Below, one piece after another: positions 10,432 to 18,485 of a stretch of DNA of 64,000 bases. Position 1 is the first letter of the stretch. Each line of letters starts with the position of its first letter. Under the pieces are notes generated by a model that did not search any database, was not told the DNA's origin, and saw nothing but the letters and a program-made list of their open reading frames with translations. Source of the DNA: Enterobacter sichuanensis (lineage in GTDB: Bacteria > Pseudomonadota > Gammaproteobacteria > Enterobacterales > Enterobacteriaceae); the NCBI RefSeq assembly GCF_002939185.1, contig NZ_POVL01000016.1, positions 1 to 64,000 of the forward strand, written 5' to 3'. The translations under genes and the position numbers were made by a program.

Positions 10432-11418
10432 ATGGCAGTCATCGTGATTACCGGCGGAACCGCGGGCGTGGGAAAAGCCACGGCGCTGCACTTTGCCAGG
10501 GCAGGTTACAACGTCGGGCTTATCGCCCGCGATGAAGCCAGCCTGCACTCCACGCAGGAGGAGTTGCGGCGGTTTGGCGTCAATGCCCACGCCGTTCAGG
10601 CGGACGTCGCCGACAGTCAGGCGGTGGTGGATGCCGCTAACGAGATTGAGTATCGCCTCGGCGCGATTGATGTCTGGGTGAATAATGCCATGGGCGCGGT
10701 GCTGGCACCGTTTCGCACCCTGACACCGGATGAGTTTCGTCGCGTGACGGAAGTGACGTACCTCGGCTTTGTCAACGGCACGCGCGCCGCCCTTGAGCTG
10801 ATGGTTCCCCGTGACAGGGGCGTGATTATCCAGGTTGGTTCGGCGCTGGCGTACCGATCCATCCCACTGCAGTCAGCTTACTGCGGGGCCAAAGCGGCGA
10901 TCCGCGGCTTTACCGACGCGGTGCGTACCGAGCTGATGCATGAAAACAGCCGGGTACAGCTTTCGATGGTGCAGATGCCGGGGCTCAATACCCCGCAGTT
11001 CGAATGGGCGCGCAATAAGTTCGCCTGGGCGATGCGCCCGGTGCCGCCGGTGTTTGAGCCAGAAGTGGCCGCCAGCGCCATTTTCAGGGTCGCACAAAAA
11101 CCGGTTCGGGAGCTGTGGGTAGGCGGCAGTACCATCCAGTCGATTGTCGGGCAGTTTTTCTTTCCCGGTTTTCTTGACCGGCTGATGGTAAAAAAAGCCT
11201 GGGAAGGGCAGATGACCGACAACCTGAACGCACCGGATCGCCAGGACTATCTCGATCAACCGGTTAACGATCTCCACAAAATCCATGGCCGTTTTACTGA
11301 CGAGGCGAAAACCCGCGCGTCGTCCGTGACCTCCGGTATGCCGGGCAAAGTGGCGTTAGGCGCCCTCGCGGTGGCGGGGATTGTGGTGACGCGTCTGCTC
11401 ACCCGCCGGAAGCGGTAA
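10432..11418 (+). CDS. SDR oxidoreductase with C-terminal membrane anchor
   Basis: This 328-residue short-chain dehydrogenase has TGGTAGVGK at about residues 7-15, NNA at about 83 and the catalytic YCGAK near 149. Unlike the classical 250-residue form it carries an extra C-terminal region ending in a hydrophobic helix (VALGALAVAGIVVTRLL) and a basic tail, which suggests a tail-anchored inner-membrane enzyme. The substrate is unknown. GGGGAGG precedes the start. Its stop codon abuts the stop codon of the convergent GH13 gene with no gap. Confidence 0.85.
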   Translation: MAVIVITGGTAGVGKATALHFARAGYNVGLIARDEASLHSTQEELRRFGVNAHAVQADVADSQAVVDAANEIEYRLGAIDVWVNNAMGAVLAPFRTLTPDEFRRVTEVTYLGFVNGTRAALELMVPRDRGVIIQVGSALAYRSIPLQSAYCGAKAAIRGFTDAVRTELMHENSRVQLSMVQMPGLNTPQFEWARNKFAWAMRPVPPVFEPEVAASAIFRVAQKPVRELWVGGSTIQSIVGQFFFPGFLDRLMVKKAWEGQMTDNLNAPDRQDYLDQPVNDLHKIHGRFTDEAKTRASSVTSGMPGKVALGALAVAGIVVTRLLTRRKR

Positions 11419-13044
11419 TCAGCGCAGCGCGCTGCGGTGCGTCCAGAACCAGCGATAGCCGTAGCCGCCAAGCGTGAGCTCAACGGTTTTACCGCAAATC
11501 AGGGCGTCATCGTAGCGCTTGTCCGCGAGGCAGGCGGTCCAGGTGGCGTTGCGGATCCCTTTCGCCGTAAACTGCACCGGCTGGTCGCTAAAGTTAACGA
11601 AGGTGAGGATGCTGCGCTCGTCGGTCTCATAATAAAGACCCAGTACCTCGTCATGATCAAGGGTGATAAGCCGAAACGGCGCTACGGCAATTTCAGGAAA
11701 CTCAGAGCGGGTATTGGCAATATCAATGATCCGGTGCAGCAGCGAATTGCGGTGAAGCAGCGAATCGGCGACGTTCACCTTTTGATAGCGGTACGGACCG
11801 TGGTCGATGATTGGGGCAATAAAACGCTGCGGATCCGCCGCGGAAAAACCGCCCCCCTGCGATCCGGCCCACTGCATCGGGGTGCGGACAGCGTAGCGCT
11901 CCTCCAGGTCGAGGTCGTCACCCATGCCTATTTCATCGCCATAGCGCATCACCGGGACGCCCGGCAGGGAAAAGAGCACCGCGTGGCAGAACGCCAGCCG
12001 CTTCTGATCGCCATTGAGCATCGGTGCCAGGCGGCGGCGGATCCCGCGCTGGTAGACGTTCATCTCTTCGTCAGGGGCGAAGGTGTCGAGAACAAACTGT
12101 TTATCTTTCTGAGAGATGCCTTCCAGATCCAGCTCGTCATGATTGCGCAGCCAGTTGGCGAAACAGCATGAATCCGGCGGGACGATCATTTTCTTCACCG
12201 CGTTGCGCAGCGGGCGGGCGCTCTTCCGGGCCAGGCTGACGTAGAAATACTTGTTAAGCCAGAAATTGAGGACCAGATTCAGCCGGTCATTGTTGCCAAA
12301 ATAGTCCCGATAGGCTTCCACCTCGACATCTACTTCCCCCAGCAGGATTGCGTCCGGATTGTGCTGCTCAATCAGACGGCGCATATGCTCGAGGATCCAG
12401 AGCCCCTTTTTCTCATCACCGTTTCCTGCCTGAGTGGTGAGATGGGACGCGGCATCCAGGCGGAATCCCGACACCCCCAGCTTGAGCCAGAAGAGAATGA
12501 TGTTCTCAATCTCTTTTAGTACCGCGGGAGAGGTCAGATTCAGATCCGGCTCGTGGCGATAGAACATGTGCCGATAGTATTGTCCCGCCTCGTCATCCCA
12601 GCTCCAGATGCTCTTTTCCACGCCGGGGAACATCGGGGGCGTATCATCGTCGTCATTATCCGACCAGAGATAGTAATCACGATACGGTGACGCCGGGTTG
12701 CGACGGGCCTGCTGGAACCAGGGATGGGCGTCCGAGGTATGCTGGATCAGCAGCTCAATAATGACCTGCATGCCCAGCTCCCGGGCCTGCTCGATAAAGG
12801 CGATGATGTCGGCCAGCTTTCCGAAGCGGGGATCCACCTGGAGATGGTCGCTGACGTCGTAACCCTCATCAAGAAAAGGGGTGAGATAAAACGGGGTGAT
12901 CCAGATAACCGTCGCGCCCATGCGGCGAATATAACGCAGCTTGGCCGCGATCCCGGCGATGTCCCCGCAGCCATCGCCGTTTAAATCATAAAAGAGCGCG
13001 GTATCAATCTGGTAAATAATGGCCCGTGTATGCCAGCCTGCCAT
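11419..13044 (-). CDS. GH13 family enzyme, trehalose synthase/alpha-glucosidase-like
   Basis: This 541-residue protein has the GH13 barrel and C-terminal beta domain. The nucleophile region is GFRLDAA (about 206-212), the acid/base region LLGEVD (about 247-252) and the third acid NHDELD (about 313-318), so the catalytic triad is intact. It most resembles maltose glucosyltransferases (TreS) that isomerise maltose to trehalose. Conserved region I reads IELLIQHTSD, whereas TreS and related enzymes normally have D-V-V-x-N-H, so Asp is replaced by Glu and Asn by Gln. The gene starts 8 bases after the cioB stop, suggesting cotranscription with cioAB. True substrate uncertain. Confidence 0.82.
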   Translation of the reverse strand: MAGWHTRAIIYQIDTALFYDLNGDGCGDIAGIAAKLRYIRRMGATVIWITPFYLTPFLDEGYDVSDHLQVDPRFGKLADIIAFIEQARELGMQVIIELLIQHTSDAHPWFQQARRNPASPYRDYYLWSDNDDDDTPPMFPGVEKSIWSWDDEAGQYYRHMFYRHEPDLNLTSPAVLKEIENIILFWLKLGVSGFRLDAASHLTTQAGNGDEKKGLWILEHMRRLIEQHNPDAILLGEVDVEVEAYRDYFGNNDRLNLVLNFWLNKYFYVSLARKSARPLRNAVKKMIVPPDSCCFANWLRNHDELDLEGISQKDKQFVLDTFAPDEEMNVYQRGIRRRLAPMLNGDQKRLAFCHAVLFSLPGVPVMRYGDEIGMGDDLDLEERYAVRTPMQWAGSQGGGFSAADPQRFIAPIIDHGPYRYQKVNVADSLLHRNSLLHRIIDIANTRSEFPEIAVAPFRLITLDHDEVLGLYYETDERSILTFVNFSDQPVQFTAKGIRNATWTACLADKRYDDALICGKTVELTLGGYGYRWFWTHRSALR

Positions 13045-13052
13045 CCTGCACC

Positions 13053-14063
13053 TCAGTGGTAACCTTCTGTATCAGAAACCTTGCCCCGAAAGACGTAATA
13101 GCTCCAGGCGGTGTACACCAGAATCACCGGAATAATGAGCAACGTCCCGACCAGCATAAACAGCTGGCTGGCGGGCGGCGCCGCGGCTTCCCACAGGGTG
13201 ATGCGCGGCGGAATAATATTGGGCCACAGGCTGATACCGAGCCCGCTGAACCCGAGGAAGATCAACCCCAGCGTCAGCAGGAAGGGGCGCGAGTGGCTGT
13301 CCGGGTTGCGCGTCAGGCGCCAGATCAGCACGCTGAAGAGCCCCACCAGCAGCGGTACCGGCAGGAACCAGAAGAAGTTGGGCAGGGTAAACCAGCGTTC
13401 GGCCACGTACTGCCAGCCGAGTGGCGTCCAGATGCTCACCACCGCGATAACCACCACCAGCGCCAGCAGCACGTGGCGGGTTAACTCGCGCATGCGGGCC
13501 TGCAGGGCGCCTTCGCTTTTCATGATCAGCCACGTGGTGCCCAGCAGGGTGTAGGCGACAACCAGCCCGATACCGCAGAAGAGGTTGAACGGTGTAAGCC
13601 AGTCCAGCGCCGAGCCAACAAACCGCCGACCCTCCACGTCGAAGCCGTTAATCACCGCGCCCACGACCACCCCCTGGCTGAAGGTGGCGAGCAGGGAGCC
13701 GCCGGCAAAAGAGTAGTCCCAAAATTTGCGGTGGGAGGGCGTGGCTTTGAAGCGGAACTCAAAGGCGACGCCGCGAAAGATAAGGCCGATCAGCATCGCG
13801 GTGAGGGGAATGGTCAGCGCATCAATAATCACCGCATAGGCCAGCGGAAACGCGCCGAAGAGGCCCGCGCCGCCGAGAACCAGCCAGGTTTCGTTGCCGT
13901 CCCAGACGGGCGCTACGCTGTTAACCATCACGTCACGCTCTCGGGCGTCGCCGACGAAGTTAAACAGCAGGCCAATCCCCAAATCAAAGCCATCCATGAT
14001 GATGTACATCAGTGTGGCGAACACGATGATGGCAAACCAGATCACTGAGATATCGACGCCCAT
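13053..14063 (-). CDS. cioB: Cyanide-insensitive-type bd oxidase subunit II
   Basis: This 336-residue integral membrane protein has about eight helices and the CydB/CioB N-terminal signature (IMDGFDLGIG, WDGNETWLV). With subunit I it forms a cytochrome bd quinol oxidase reducing oxygen to water in the inner membrane. Its start codon overlaps the cioA stop by one base (TGATG), so translation is probably coupled. Length and sequence fit the CioB branch better than the main CydB, which lies in a different locus with cydX in enterics. Confidence 0.88.
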   Translation of the reverse strand: MGVDISVIWFAIIVFATLMYIIMDGFDLGIGLLFNFVGDARERDVMVNSVAPVWDGNETWLVLGGAGLFGAFPLAYAVIIDALTIPLTAMLIGLIFRGVAFEFRFKATPSHRKFWDYSFAGGSLLATFSQGVVVGAVINGFDVEGRRFVGSALDWLTPFNLFCGIGLVVAYTLLGTTWLIMKSEGALQARMRELTRHVLLALVVVIAVVSIWTPLGWQYVAERWFTLPNFFWFLPVPLLVGLFSVLIWRLTRNPDSHSRPFLLTLGLIFLGFSGLGISLWPNIIPPRITLWEAAAPPASQLFMLVGTLLIIPVILVYTAWSYYVFRGKVSDTEGYH

Positions 14064-15466
14064 CAGATCCTCTCCTCTTCCGGAACAGACTCCGCGGCAG
14101 ACAGCGGACGGGCAGGCGTGCCCGACGTGTTTGACGTCAGCGTGGCAACAGGCTGAGGGCCTTTCTTAATCAGCCGGATGAGATAAACATAGCCCACGCC
14201 AAACACCGACGAGTAGACGACGATGAACGCCAGCAGGCTGATGCTCATCTGCAGGGTGCTATGCAGCGATACCGCATCGACCGTGCGCAGATAGCCGTAG
14301 ACGACCCACGGCTGACGGCCCACTTCGGTGGTTACCCAGCCGGCGAGCAGCGCCAGCAGACCGGCAGGCCCCATACAGAGCGCAAACCAGTGGAACGGGC
14401 GGGAGTGGAACAGTCGATGTCGATAGCGCAGCCAGAGGCTGATAAGACCCAGCGTAATCATCAACAGGCCCATCCCGACCATGATGCGGAACGACCAGAA
14501 GACGATGGTGGAGTTAGGGCGATCCTCTTTCGGGAAATCTTTCAGGGCCGGAACCTGTTTATCCAGGCTGTGGGTCAGGATCAGGCTGCCGAGGGCAGGG
14601 ATCTCCAGGCCGTATTTGGTACGCTCCTCGTCCATATCCGGCAGGCCGAACAGCAGCAGCGGGGTGGCTTCGCCAGGTGGGTTTTCCCAGTGCCCCTCAA
14701 TGGCCGCGATTTTTGCCGGCTGGTGCTCCAGCGTGTTCAGACCGTGCATGTCGCCGACGACGGCCTGGATGGGCGCGACCAGCAGCGCCATCCACATCGC
14801 CATGGAAAACATGGTGCGGATGGCGGGGGTATCATTACCGCGCAGCAGATGCCACGCGCCCGATGCGCCGACAAACAGGGCACTGCTCAGGAAGGCGGCG
14901 ATAGCCATATGGATCAGACGGTACGGGAAGGAGGGGTTAAACACGATCGCCAGCCAGTCTTCCGGAATAACCTGGCCGTTCTGAATGGTGAAGCCCTGCG
15001 GGGTGTGCATCCAGCTGTTGGAGGCGAGGATCCAGAAAGTCGACATCAGCGTGCCGAGTGCGACCATGCAGGTCGAGAAGAAATGCAGCCCCGGGCCAAC
15101 CTTATTCCAGCCAAACATCATGACGCCGAGGAAACCGGCTTCCAGGAAGAAGGCGGTTAATACCTCGTAGGTCAGCAGTGGGCCGGTAATACTGCCCGCG
15201 AACTGGGAGAATCCGCTCCAGTTGGTGCCAAACTGGTATGCCATGACCAGCCCGGAGACGACGCCCATACCGAAGTTAACGGCAAAGATCTTGAGCCAGA
15301 AATGATAAAGCGATCGCCAGACGTCGTTTCTGGTGCGCAACCACATCCCTTCCAGCACCACCAGATAGCTGGCGAGCCCAATTGTGATGGCGGGAAAAAG
15401 GATATGGAACGAGACGGTAAAAGCGAACTGAATTCTGGCCAGATGAAATGCATCGAGTTCGAACAT
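14063..15466 (-). CDS. cioA: Cyanide-insensitive-type bd oxidase subunit I
   Basis: This 467-residue subunit carries the hemes of a bd-type quinol oxidase. The N-terminal heme ligand is in FTVSFHILFPA (His21), a second conserved histidine lies in RLIHMAIA, and GRQPW marks the quinol-site region. The periplasmic Q-loop is short, as in CioA/short-Q-loop oxidases rather than E. coli CydA (522 residues). Such oxidases tolerate cyanide, nitric oxide and sulfide. AGAGG lies eight bases before the start. Upstream, 67 bases away on the same strand, is katN, so oxidase and catalase may be coexpressed. Confidence 0.9.
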   Translation of the reverse strand: MFELDAFHLARIQFAFTVSFHILFPAITIGLASYLVVLEGMWLRTRNDVWRSLYHFWLKIFAVNFGMGVVSGLVMAYQFGTNWSGFSQFAGSITGPLLTYEVLTAFFLEAGFLGVMMFGWNKVGPGLHFFSTCMVALGTLMSTFWILASNSWMHTPQGFTIQNGQVIPEDWLAIVFNPSFPYRLIHMAIAAFLSSALFVGASGAWHLLRGNDTPAIRTMFSMAMWMALLVAPIQAVVGDMHGLNTLEHQPAKIAAIEGHWENPPGEATPLLLFGLPDMDEERTKYGLEIPALGSLILTHSLDKQVPALKDFPKEDRPNSTIVFWSFRIMVGMGLLMITLGLISLWLRYRHRLFHSRPFHWFALCMGPAGLLALLAGWVTTEVGRQPWVVYGYLRTVDAVSLHSTLQMSISLLAFIVVYSSVFGVGYVYLIRLIKKGPQPVATLTSNTSGTPARPLSAAESVPEEERI

Positions 15467-15533
15467 GGTCCGTACCTCTGAAACGATGGGGCACGAGAAT
15501 TGCCAGGCAGTTCAGGCTGCCTGGCAAAACCGA

Positions 15534-16406
15534 TTACGGTTTTTTCTTACCTGCGCCCAGCTCGGCGCCGGTCAAAGGGTCGGCGTGTGGATCGGACTTC
15601 GTGCGGGCAGACATCGCCTTAACCAGGGTTGCCTGTTCGGTCGTGAGCGTCACACTTGCGCTGCCATCTCCGCCGTCAACCGCAGGCTGGGGGGACTCAA
15701 CGTAATCGAAATGCTTATCGCTGTTCCAGCTTCCGCGAACCTCTCCACCTTCAGACATATTGTAGTACTTGTTGGTGAATTCCTCGATTGGCGGCAGTTT
15801 TCCCGGTGGGAAATTATTACGAATGGACTGCAACGCCTTCTCAAAGGAGAGCTGATGCGCCGCCTCACGGGTCATCAGAAATGCCAGCGCATCCTTGACG
15901 CCGGGATCGTCGGTCACGTTGATCAGCCGCTCGTAGATAATCTTCGCCCGGGCTTCTGCTGCCACGTTTGAACGCAGGTCCGCCGTTGGCTCGCCAATGG
16001 TGTCGACGTAGGCCGCCGTCCAGGGGACGCCTGCGGAGTTGGTCAGCGGAGTGCCGCCGCCGTAAAGCAGGGAGGTGATGTGGCTGTCGTTACCGTTTTC
16101 GGTCATCGACCGGTACAGCTCAGCCTCATTTTCCACCCCTTCCGCCAGGGCGCCTTTCGCGCCCTTATTCAGCATCCCCACCAGAGTACCGATGATTTCG
16201 AGGTGGCTTAACTCCTCGGTGGCGATATCCATCAGCATATCTTTACGGCCCGGATCGTCATCGCTCAGGCCTTGTGTAAAGTAGCGGCAGGCGGCGGCCA
16301 GTTCGCCCTGCGGCCCGCCAAATTGCTCCAGTAAAAGATTGGCCAGGCCCGGGTTAGGTTCAGCTACGCGAACCGTGTATTGCAACTGTTTAACGTGTCG
16401 AAACAT
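15534..16406 (-). CDS. katN: Manganese catalase KatN
   Basis: This dimanganese ferritin-like catalase decomposes hydrogen peroxide. Metal-ligand regions are visible: an early Glu in LLLEQFGG, EELSHLE near residue 66, EARAKIIYERL near 147 and REAAHQLSF near 180. The long C-terminal tail ends in a basic KKKP. I take the second ATG (16406, MFRHVKQLQY) because AGGAG is seven bases before it but only one base before the ATG at 16412; this matches Salmonella KatN. As in Salmonella, it follows yciGFE in one operon, there controlled by RpoS. Confidence 0.93.
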   Translation of the reverse strand: MFRHVKQLQYTVRVAEPNPGLANLLLEQFGGPQGELAAACRYFTQGLSDDDPGRKDMLMDIATEELSHLEIIGTLVGMLNKGAKGALAEGVENEAELYRSMTENGNDSHITSLLYGGGTPLTNSAGVPWTAAYVDTIGEPTADLRSNVAAEARAKIIYERLINVTDDPGVKDALAFLMTREAAHQLSFEKALQSIRNNFPPGKLPPIEEFTNKYYNMSEGGEVRGSWNSDKHFDYVESPQPAVDGGDGSASVTLTTEQATLVKAMSARTKSDPHADPLTGAELGAGKKKP

Positions 16407-16423
16407 GCTCATTCTCCTGCGGG

Positions 16424-16930
16424 TTATTTTTTCGCTTCGACACCCGACGCGTCTGAACGCAGCAGGAACTGTTCCGTCGTTTGCGGGATATGGCGAATCA
16501 GCCAGTCGGCCATTTCGCGCTCTTCGGCGAGGATGGTCTCAATAGCGGGGATCGAGGCGGTATCGCCCGCTTTTTTAGCCGCCGCCAGCAGGGAGGTATA
16601 ACAGGCGATTTCAAACTGCTCGAAGACATAGCCGCTGATCGAGCCTTTCACGATCTCATCAGACGGGAACATGCCGCCAATGGACTGACCCAGCGCCGCC
16701 ATTTTGCTCATTGAGTCTTTTAAAACCGAACGAGAAATATCATTACGGTCGAGGATTTCTTCCAGCAATGTGATTTGCCGTTTTGTCTCATTAATATGTT
16801 GCTCAATTCGGGCGCGAACATCAGGATAATTATCGATACGGCTGGCCATAGATTCCAGCATAGATTCGGCTTGCTTTTCCATCGCATGGGCATCGCGTAG
16901 CCAGTCGTGGTAGTGTTCTACGTGATTCAT
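16424..16930 (-). CDS. yciE: Ferritin-like stress protein YciE
   Basis: This 168-residue DUF892 four-helix protein is nearly identical in length and sequence to E. coli YciE (EHYHDWLRDAHAMEKQAESML; DILDRNDISRSV-type core). Family members form ferritin-like bundles with a possible di-iron site; their physiological reaction is unsettled, but they belong to the RpoS stress regulon. I start at the MNHVEHYHDW methionine; an immediately preceding ATG and a longer upstream frame to 17023 are not supported by the family. The stop is 17 bases before the katN ATG, so the genes are cotranscribed. Confidence 0.93.
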   Translation of the reverse strand: MNHVEHYHDWLRDAHAMEKQAESMLESMASRIDNYPDVRARIEQHINETKRQITLLEEILDRNDISRSVLKDSMSKMAALGQSIGGMFPSDEIVKGSISGYVFEQFEIACYTSLLAAAKKAGDTASIPAIETILAEEREMADWLIRHIPQTTEQFLLRSDASGVEAKK

Positions 16931-16955
16931 CATTGTATCCTCATAATGGGTTCGC

Positions 16956-17060
16956 TTATTTGGTCTCACTTTCAGCAGCCTGATCGGCACGCGCGGCACT
17001 GTAGCCAGATAAATGGCCAACAATATTGGCGTAAATGCTGATGATAATGACCCATAGCAC
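16956..17060 (-). CDS. Possible small membrane protein in the yciG-katN operon
   Basis: A 34-codon frame starting GTG at 17060 and ending TAA at 16956 reads VLWVIIISIYANIVGHLSGY and then a hydrophilic alanine-rich tail (SAARADQAAESETK). This is one membrane helix plus a polar end, the usual form of enterobacterial small stress proteins. GGTGG lies about nine bases before the GTG. It is on the operon strand, ends about 25 bases before yciE, and fills an otherwise unexplained 250-base gap between yciF and yciE. No homologue is known to me. The frame is open further upstream to a TGA, so the start is uncertain. Confidence 0.4.
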   Translation of the reverse strand: MLWVIIISIYANIVGHLSGYSAARADQAAESETK

Positions 17061-17097
17061 GCTGTTCTTCCACCATATTACGGAAGGGATAGCGAGA

Positions 17098-17205
17098 ATG
17101 AATCATATTATAGCTGCCGTTAAATGGCACCGTTTAATTGTCCTGGGACTGATGCTCATTTTATTTAACCTGTGTTATCGCGTTATTTCTGCGCTTTTTG
17201 GTTAA
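17098..17205 (+). CDS. Possible 35-residue membrane mini-protein antisense to the operon
   Basis: A plus-strand ATG at 17098, preceded by GGAAGGGA about nine bases away, opens a 35-codon frame (MNHIIAAVKWHR then LIVLGLMLILFNLCYRVISALFG) ending TAA at 17205. It predicts one membrane helix after a basic N-terminus. It overlaps the last bases of yciF on the other strand. A frame this short can arise by chance; the Shine-Dalgarno and the clean helix are the only support. Confidence 0.25.
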   Translation: MNHIIAAVKWHRLIVLGLMLILFNLCYRVISALFG

Positions 17206-17677
17206 TATTTCCAACGGCCAGGTCGGTGAGTTTAAGGTCGGTCTCTTTTTCTTCTTCCAGCGTTTCGGCAAGAAGCTTAACGGCTTTTTTATAGCCCAGT
17301 TGTTCAGCGAGAGTAGCAAGGGTACCGTAACTGGCGATTTCGTAATGCTCCACTTTTTGCGCAGCGGCAATTAATGCGGCATCACGGACTTCATTTTTTT
17401 CCGTACTTTCGATGACTTCATTGGCTTCTTCAATTAAGCCTTCCATCGCGACGCATTTCATACGCTTGAGCTTGATACCGTCTTCCTGTTCGACGATCTG
17501 GTCGATACGCTCAATCTGACCCTGCGTCTCTTCAAGGTGTGCGGTGAAAGCTGCGCTCAGTTTCTCACTGGACGCGGCACGGGCGAGCTTACTCAGCGCT
17601 CGGGTAAGCTGTTTTTCTGCGCTGTAGGTATCAGATAGAAGATGAATAAAGACATCCTCAACACTTTTCATATTCAT
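17183..17677 (-). CDS. yciF: Ferritin-like stress protein YciF
   Basis: This 164-residue DUF892 helical-bundle protein is very close to E. coli YciF (166 residues), whose structure is a ferritin-like dimer with a dimetal site. Recognisable segments are FIHLLSDTYSAEKQLTRAL at the N-terminus and RDAALIAAAQKVEHYEIASYG in the centre. Like yciE and yciG it belongs to the RpoS-dependent stress set. It lies 94 bases after yciG and is separated from yciE by about 250 bases that hold a possible small membrane ORF. Confidence 0.93.
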   Translation of the reverse strand: MNMKSVEDVFIHLLSDTYSAEKQLTRALSKLARAASSEKLSAAFTAHLEETQGQIERIDQIVEQEDGIKLKRMKCVAMEGLIEEANEVIESTEKNEVRDAALIAAAQKVEHYEIASYGTLATLAEQLGYKKAVKLLAETLEEEKETDLKLTDLAVGNINQKAQK

Positions 17678-17771
17678 AATAATTACGCTCCGGTAAAATA
17701 ATGAAAGGGTACTGCGAGCTTTTCAGCCCGCAGCATGCTCTCTGGTTTTATTAAAAGAGTATTAAATAAGA

Positions 17772-17957
17772 TCAGAAGTTATCAGATTTACGGCCTCCGC
17801 CGTGACTGTTCTGTCCCCCTTTCTTACCCGCTTCAGATGCGCGTTGCGGATCGTTTTTAAAATTACCACCGCTATGCTGGCCACCTTTACGTCCAGCTTC
17901 TGATGCTTTTTCACGGTCTTCAGCGAAATTACCGGAACCACCACGATGCTCTGCCAT
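17772..17957 (-). CDS. yciG: KGG-repeat stress protein YciG
   Basis: This 61-residue hydrophilic protein contains two copies of the KGG motif (ASEAGRKGGQHSGG and ASEAGKKGGQNSHGG), as in E. coli YciG, a general-stress protein linked to thermal and acid resistance and motility. The start at 17957 (MAEHRGGSGNF) matches E. coli and has GAGG eight bases before it; a longer frame to 17975 is not needed. It is the first gene of the run yciG-yciF-yciE-katN-cioA-cioB. Confidence 0.93.
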   Translation of the reverse strand: MAEHRGGSGNFAEDREKASEAGRKGGQHSGGNFKNDPQRASEAGKKGGQNSHGGGRKSDNF

Positions 17958-18485
17958 ATTAAACCTCATAGTCATATATTGGTTATGTCAGTACGATACG
18001 AAAATATTCCGTATCACTCGTCGTTCGAGTAATAACTTTAGTCGCTGTGGGCGATCCGTCAAATGCGTTTTGCTATTTGCGGTTGCGTTATTTTTAAATA
18101 TTTGTAAATTTGCGCTTCGCTTGAGCAGGAAATATGGATAGGCAGGAAGGACTTGTAAACAACCATTAAGATTATTCCTAACTTCGAGCTAAAAATTTGA
18201 AAGGTGAGGATAAAAATAATGGCGCACGCAAATTGGTTAATTTGCAGTCAGGAGAAAATCAAAAAGTACTCCTTTATAGCTAGTAAGCGAAACCATAAAT
18301 AATTATAAGGAAAATCCTGGATAAAAGCGTCAGGCGCGAAAGGGCGGTTTCGTTGAGGCGTGTTCAGAGGCCAGTAGCACACGGTTTGACCACTGTCGTC
18401 TTAAGATCACAAATCCGAAATTCTTCCCCCCGGAAGGAACGGGTTTCTCTACACTCCAGGTAATATTCACTGGAGGCATGACATC
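17958..18485. other. Divergent intergenic region between yciG and ydcJ
   Basis: This 528-base AT-rich gap must hold the promoters for the minus-strand yciG operon and plus-strand ydcJ. Two adjacent inverted repeats lie near yciG: GATACG-N9-CGTATC (17995-18015) and ACTCG-N5-CGAGT (18016-18030). A 27-codon plus-strand frame at 18219-18302 has a good GGTGAGGA Shine-Dalgarno but no recognisable product. No other gene is visible. Confidence 0.5.

Noticed and set aside
14261-15160. A 299-codon plus-strand frame inside cioA
   Set aside because: It is antisense to a clear oxidase subunit and has the Gln/Arg/Asp-rich composition of a shadow frame.
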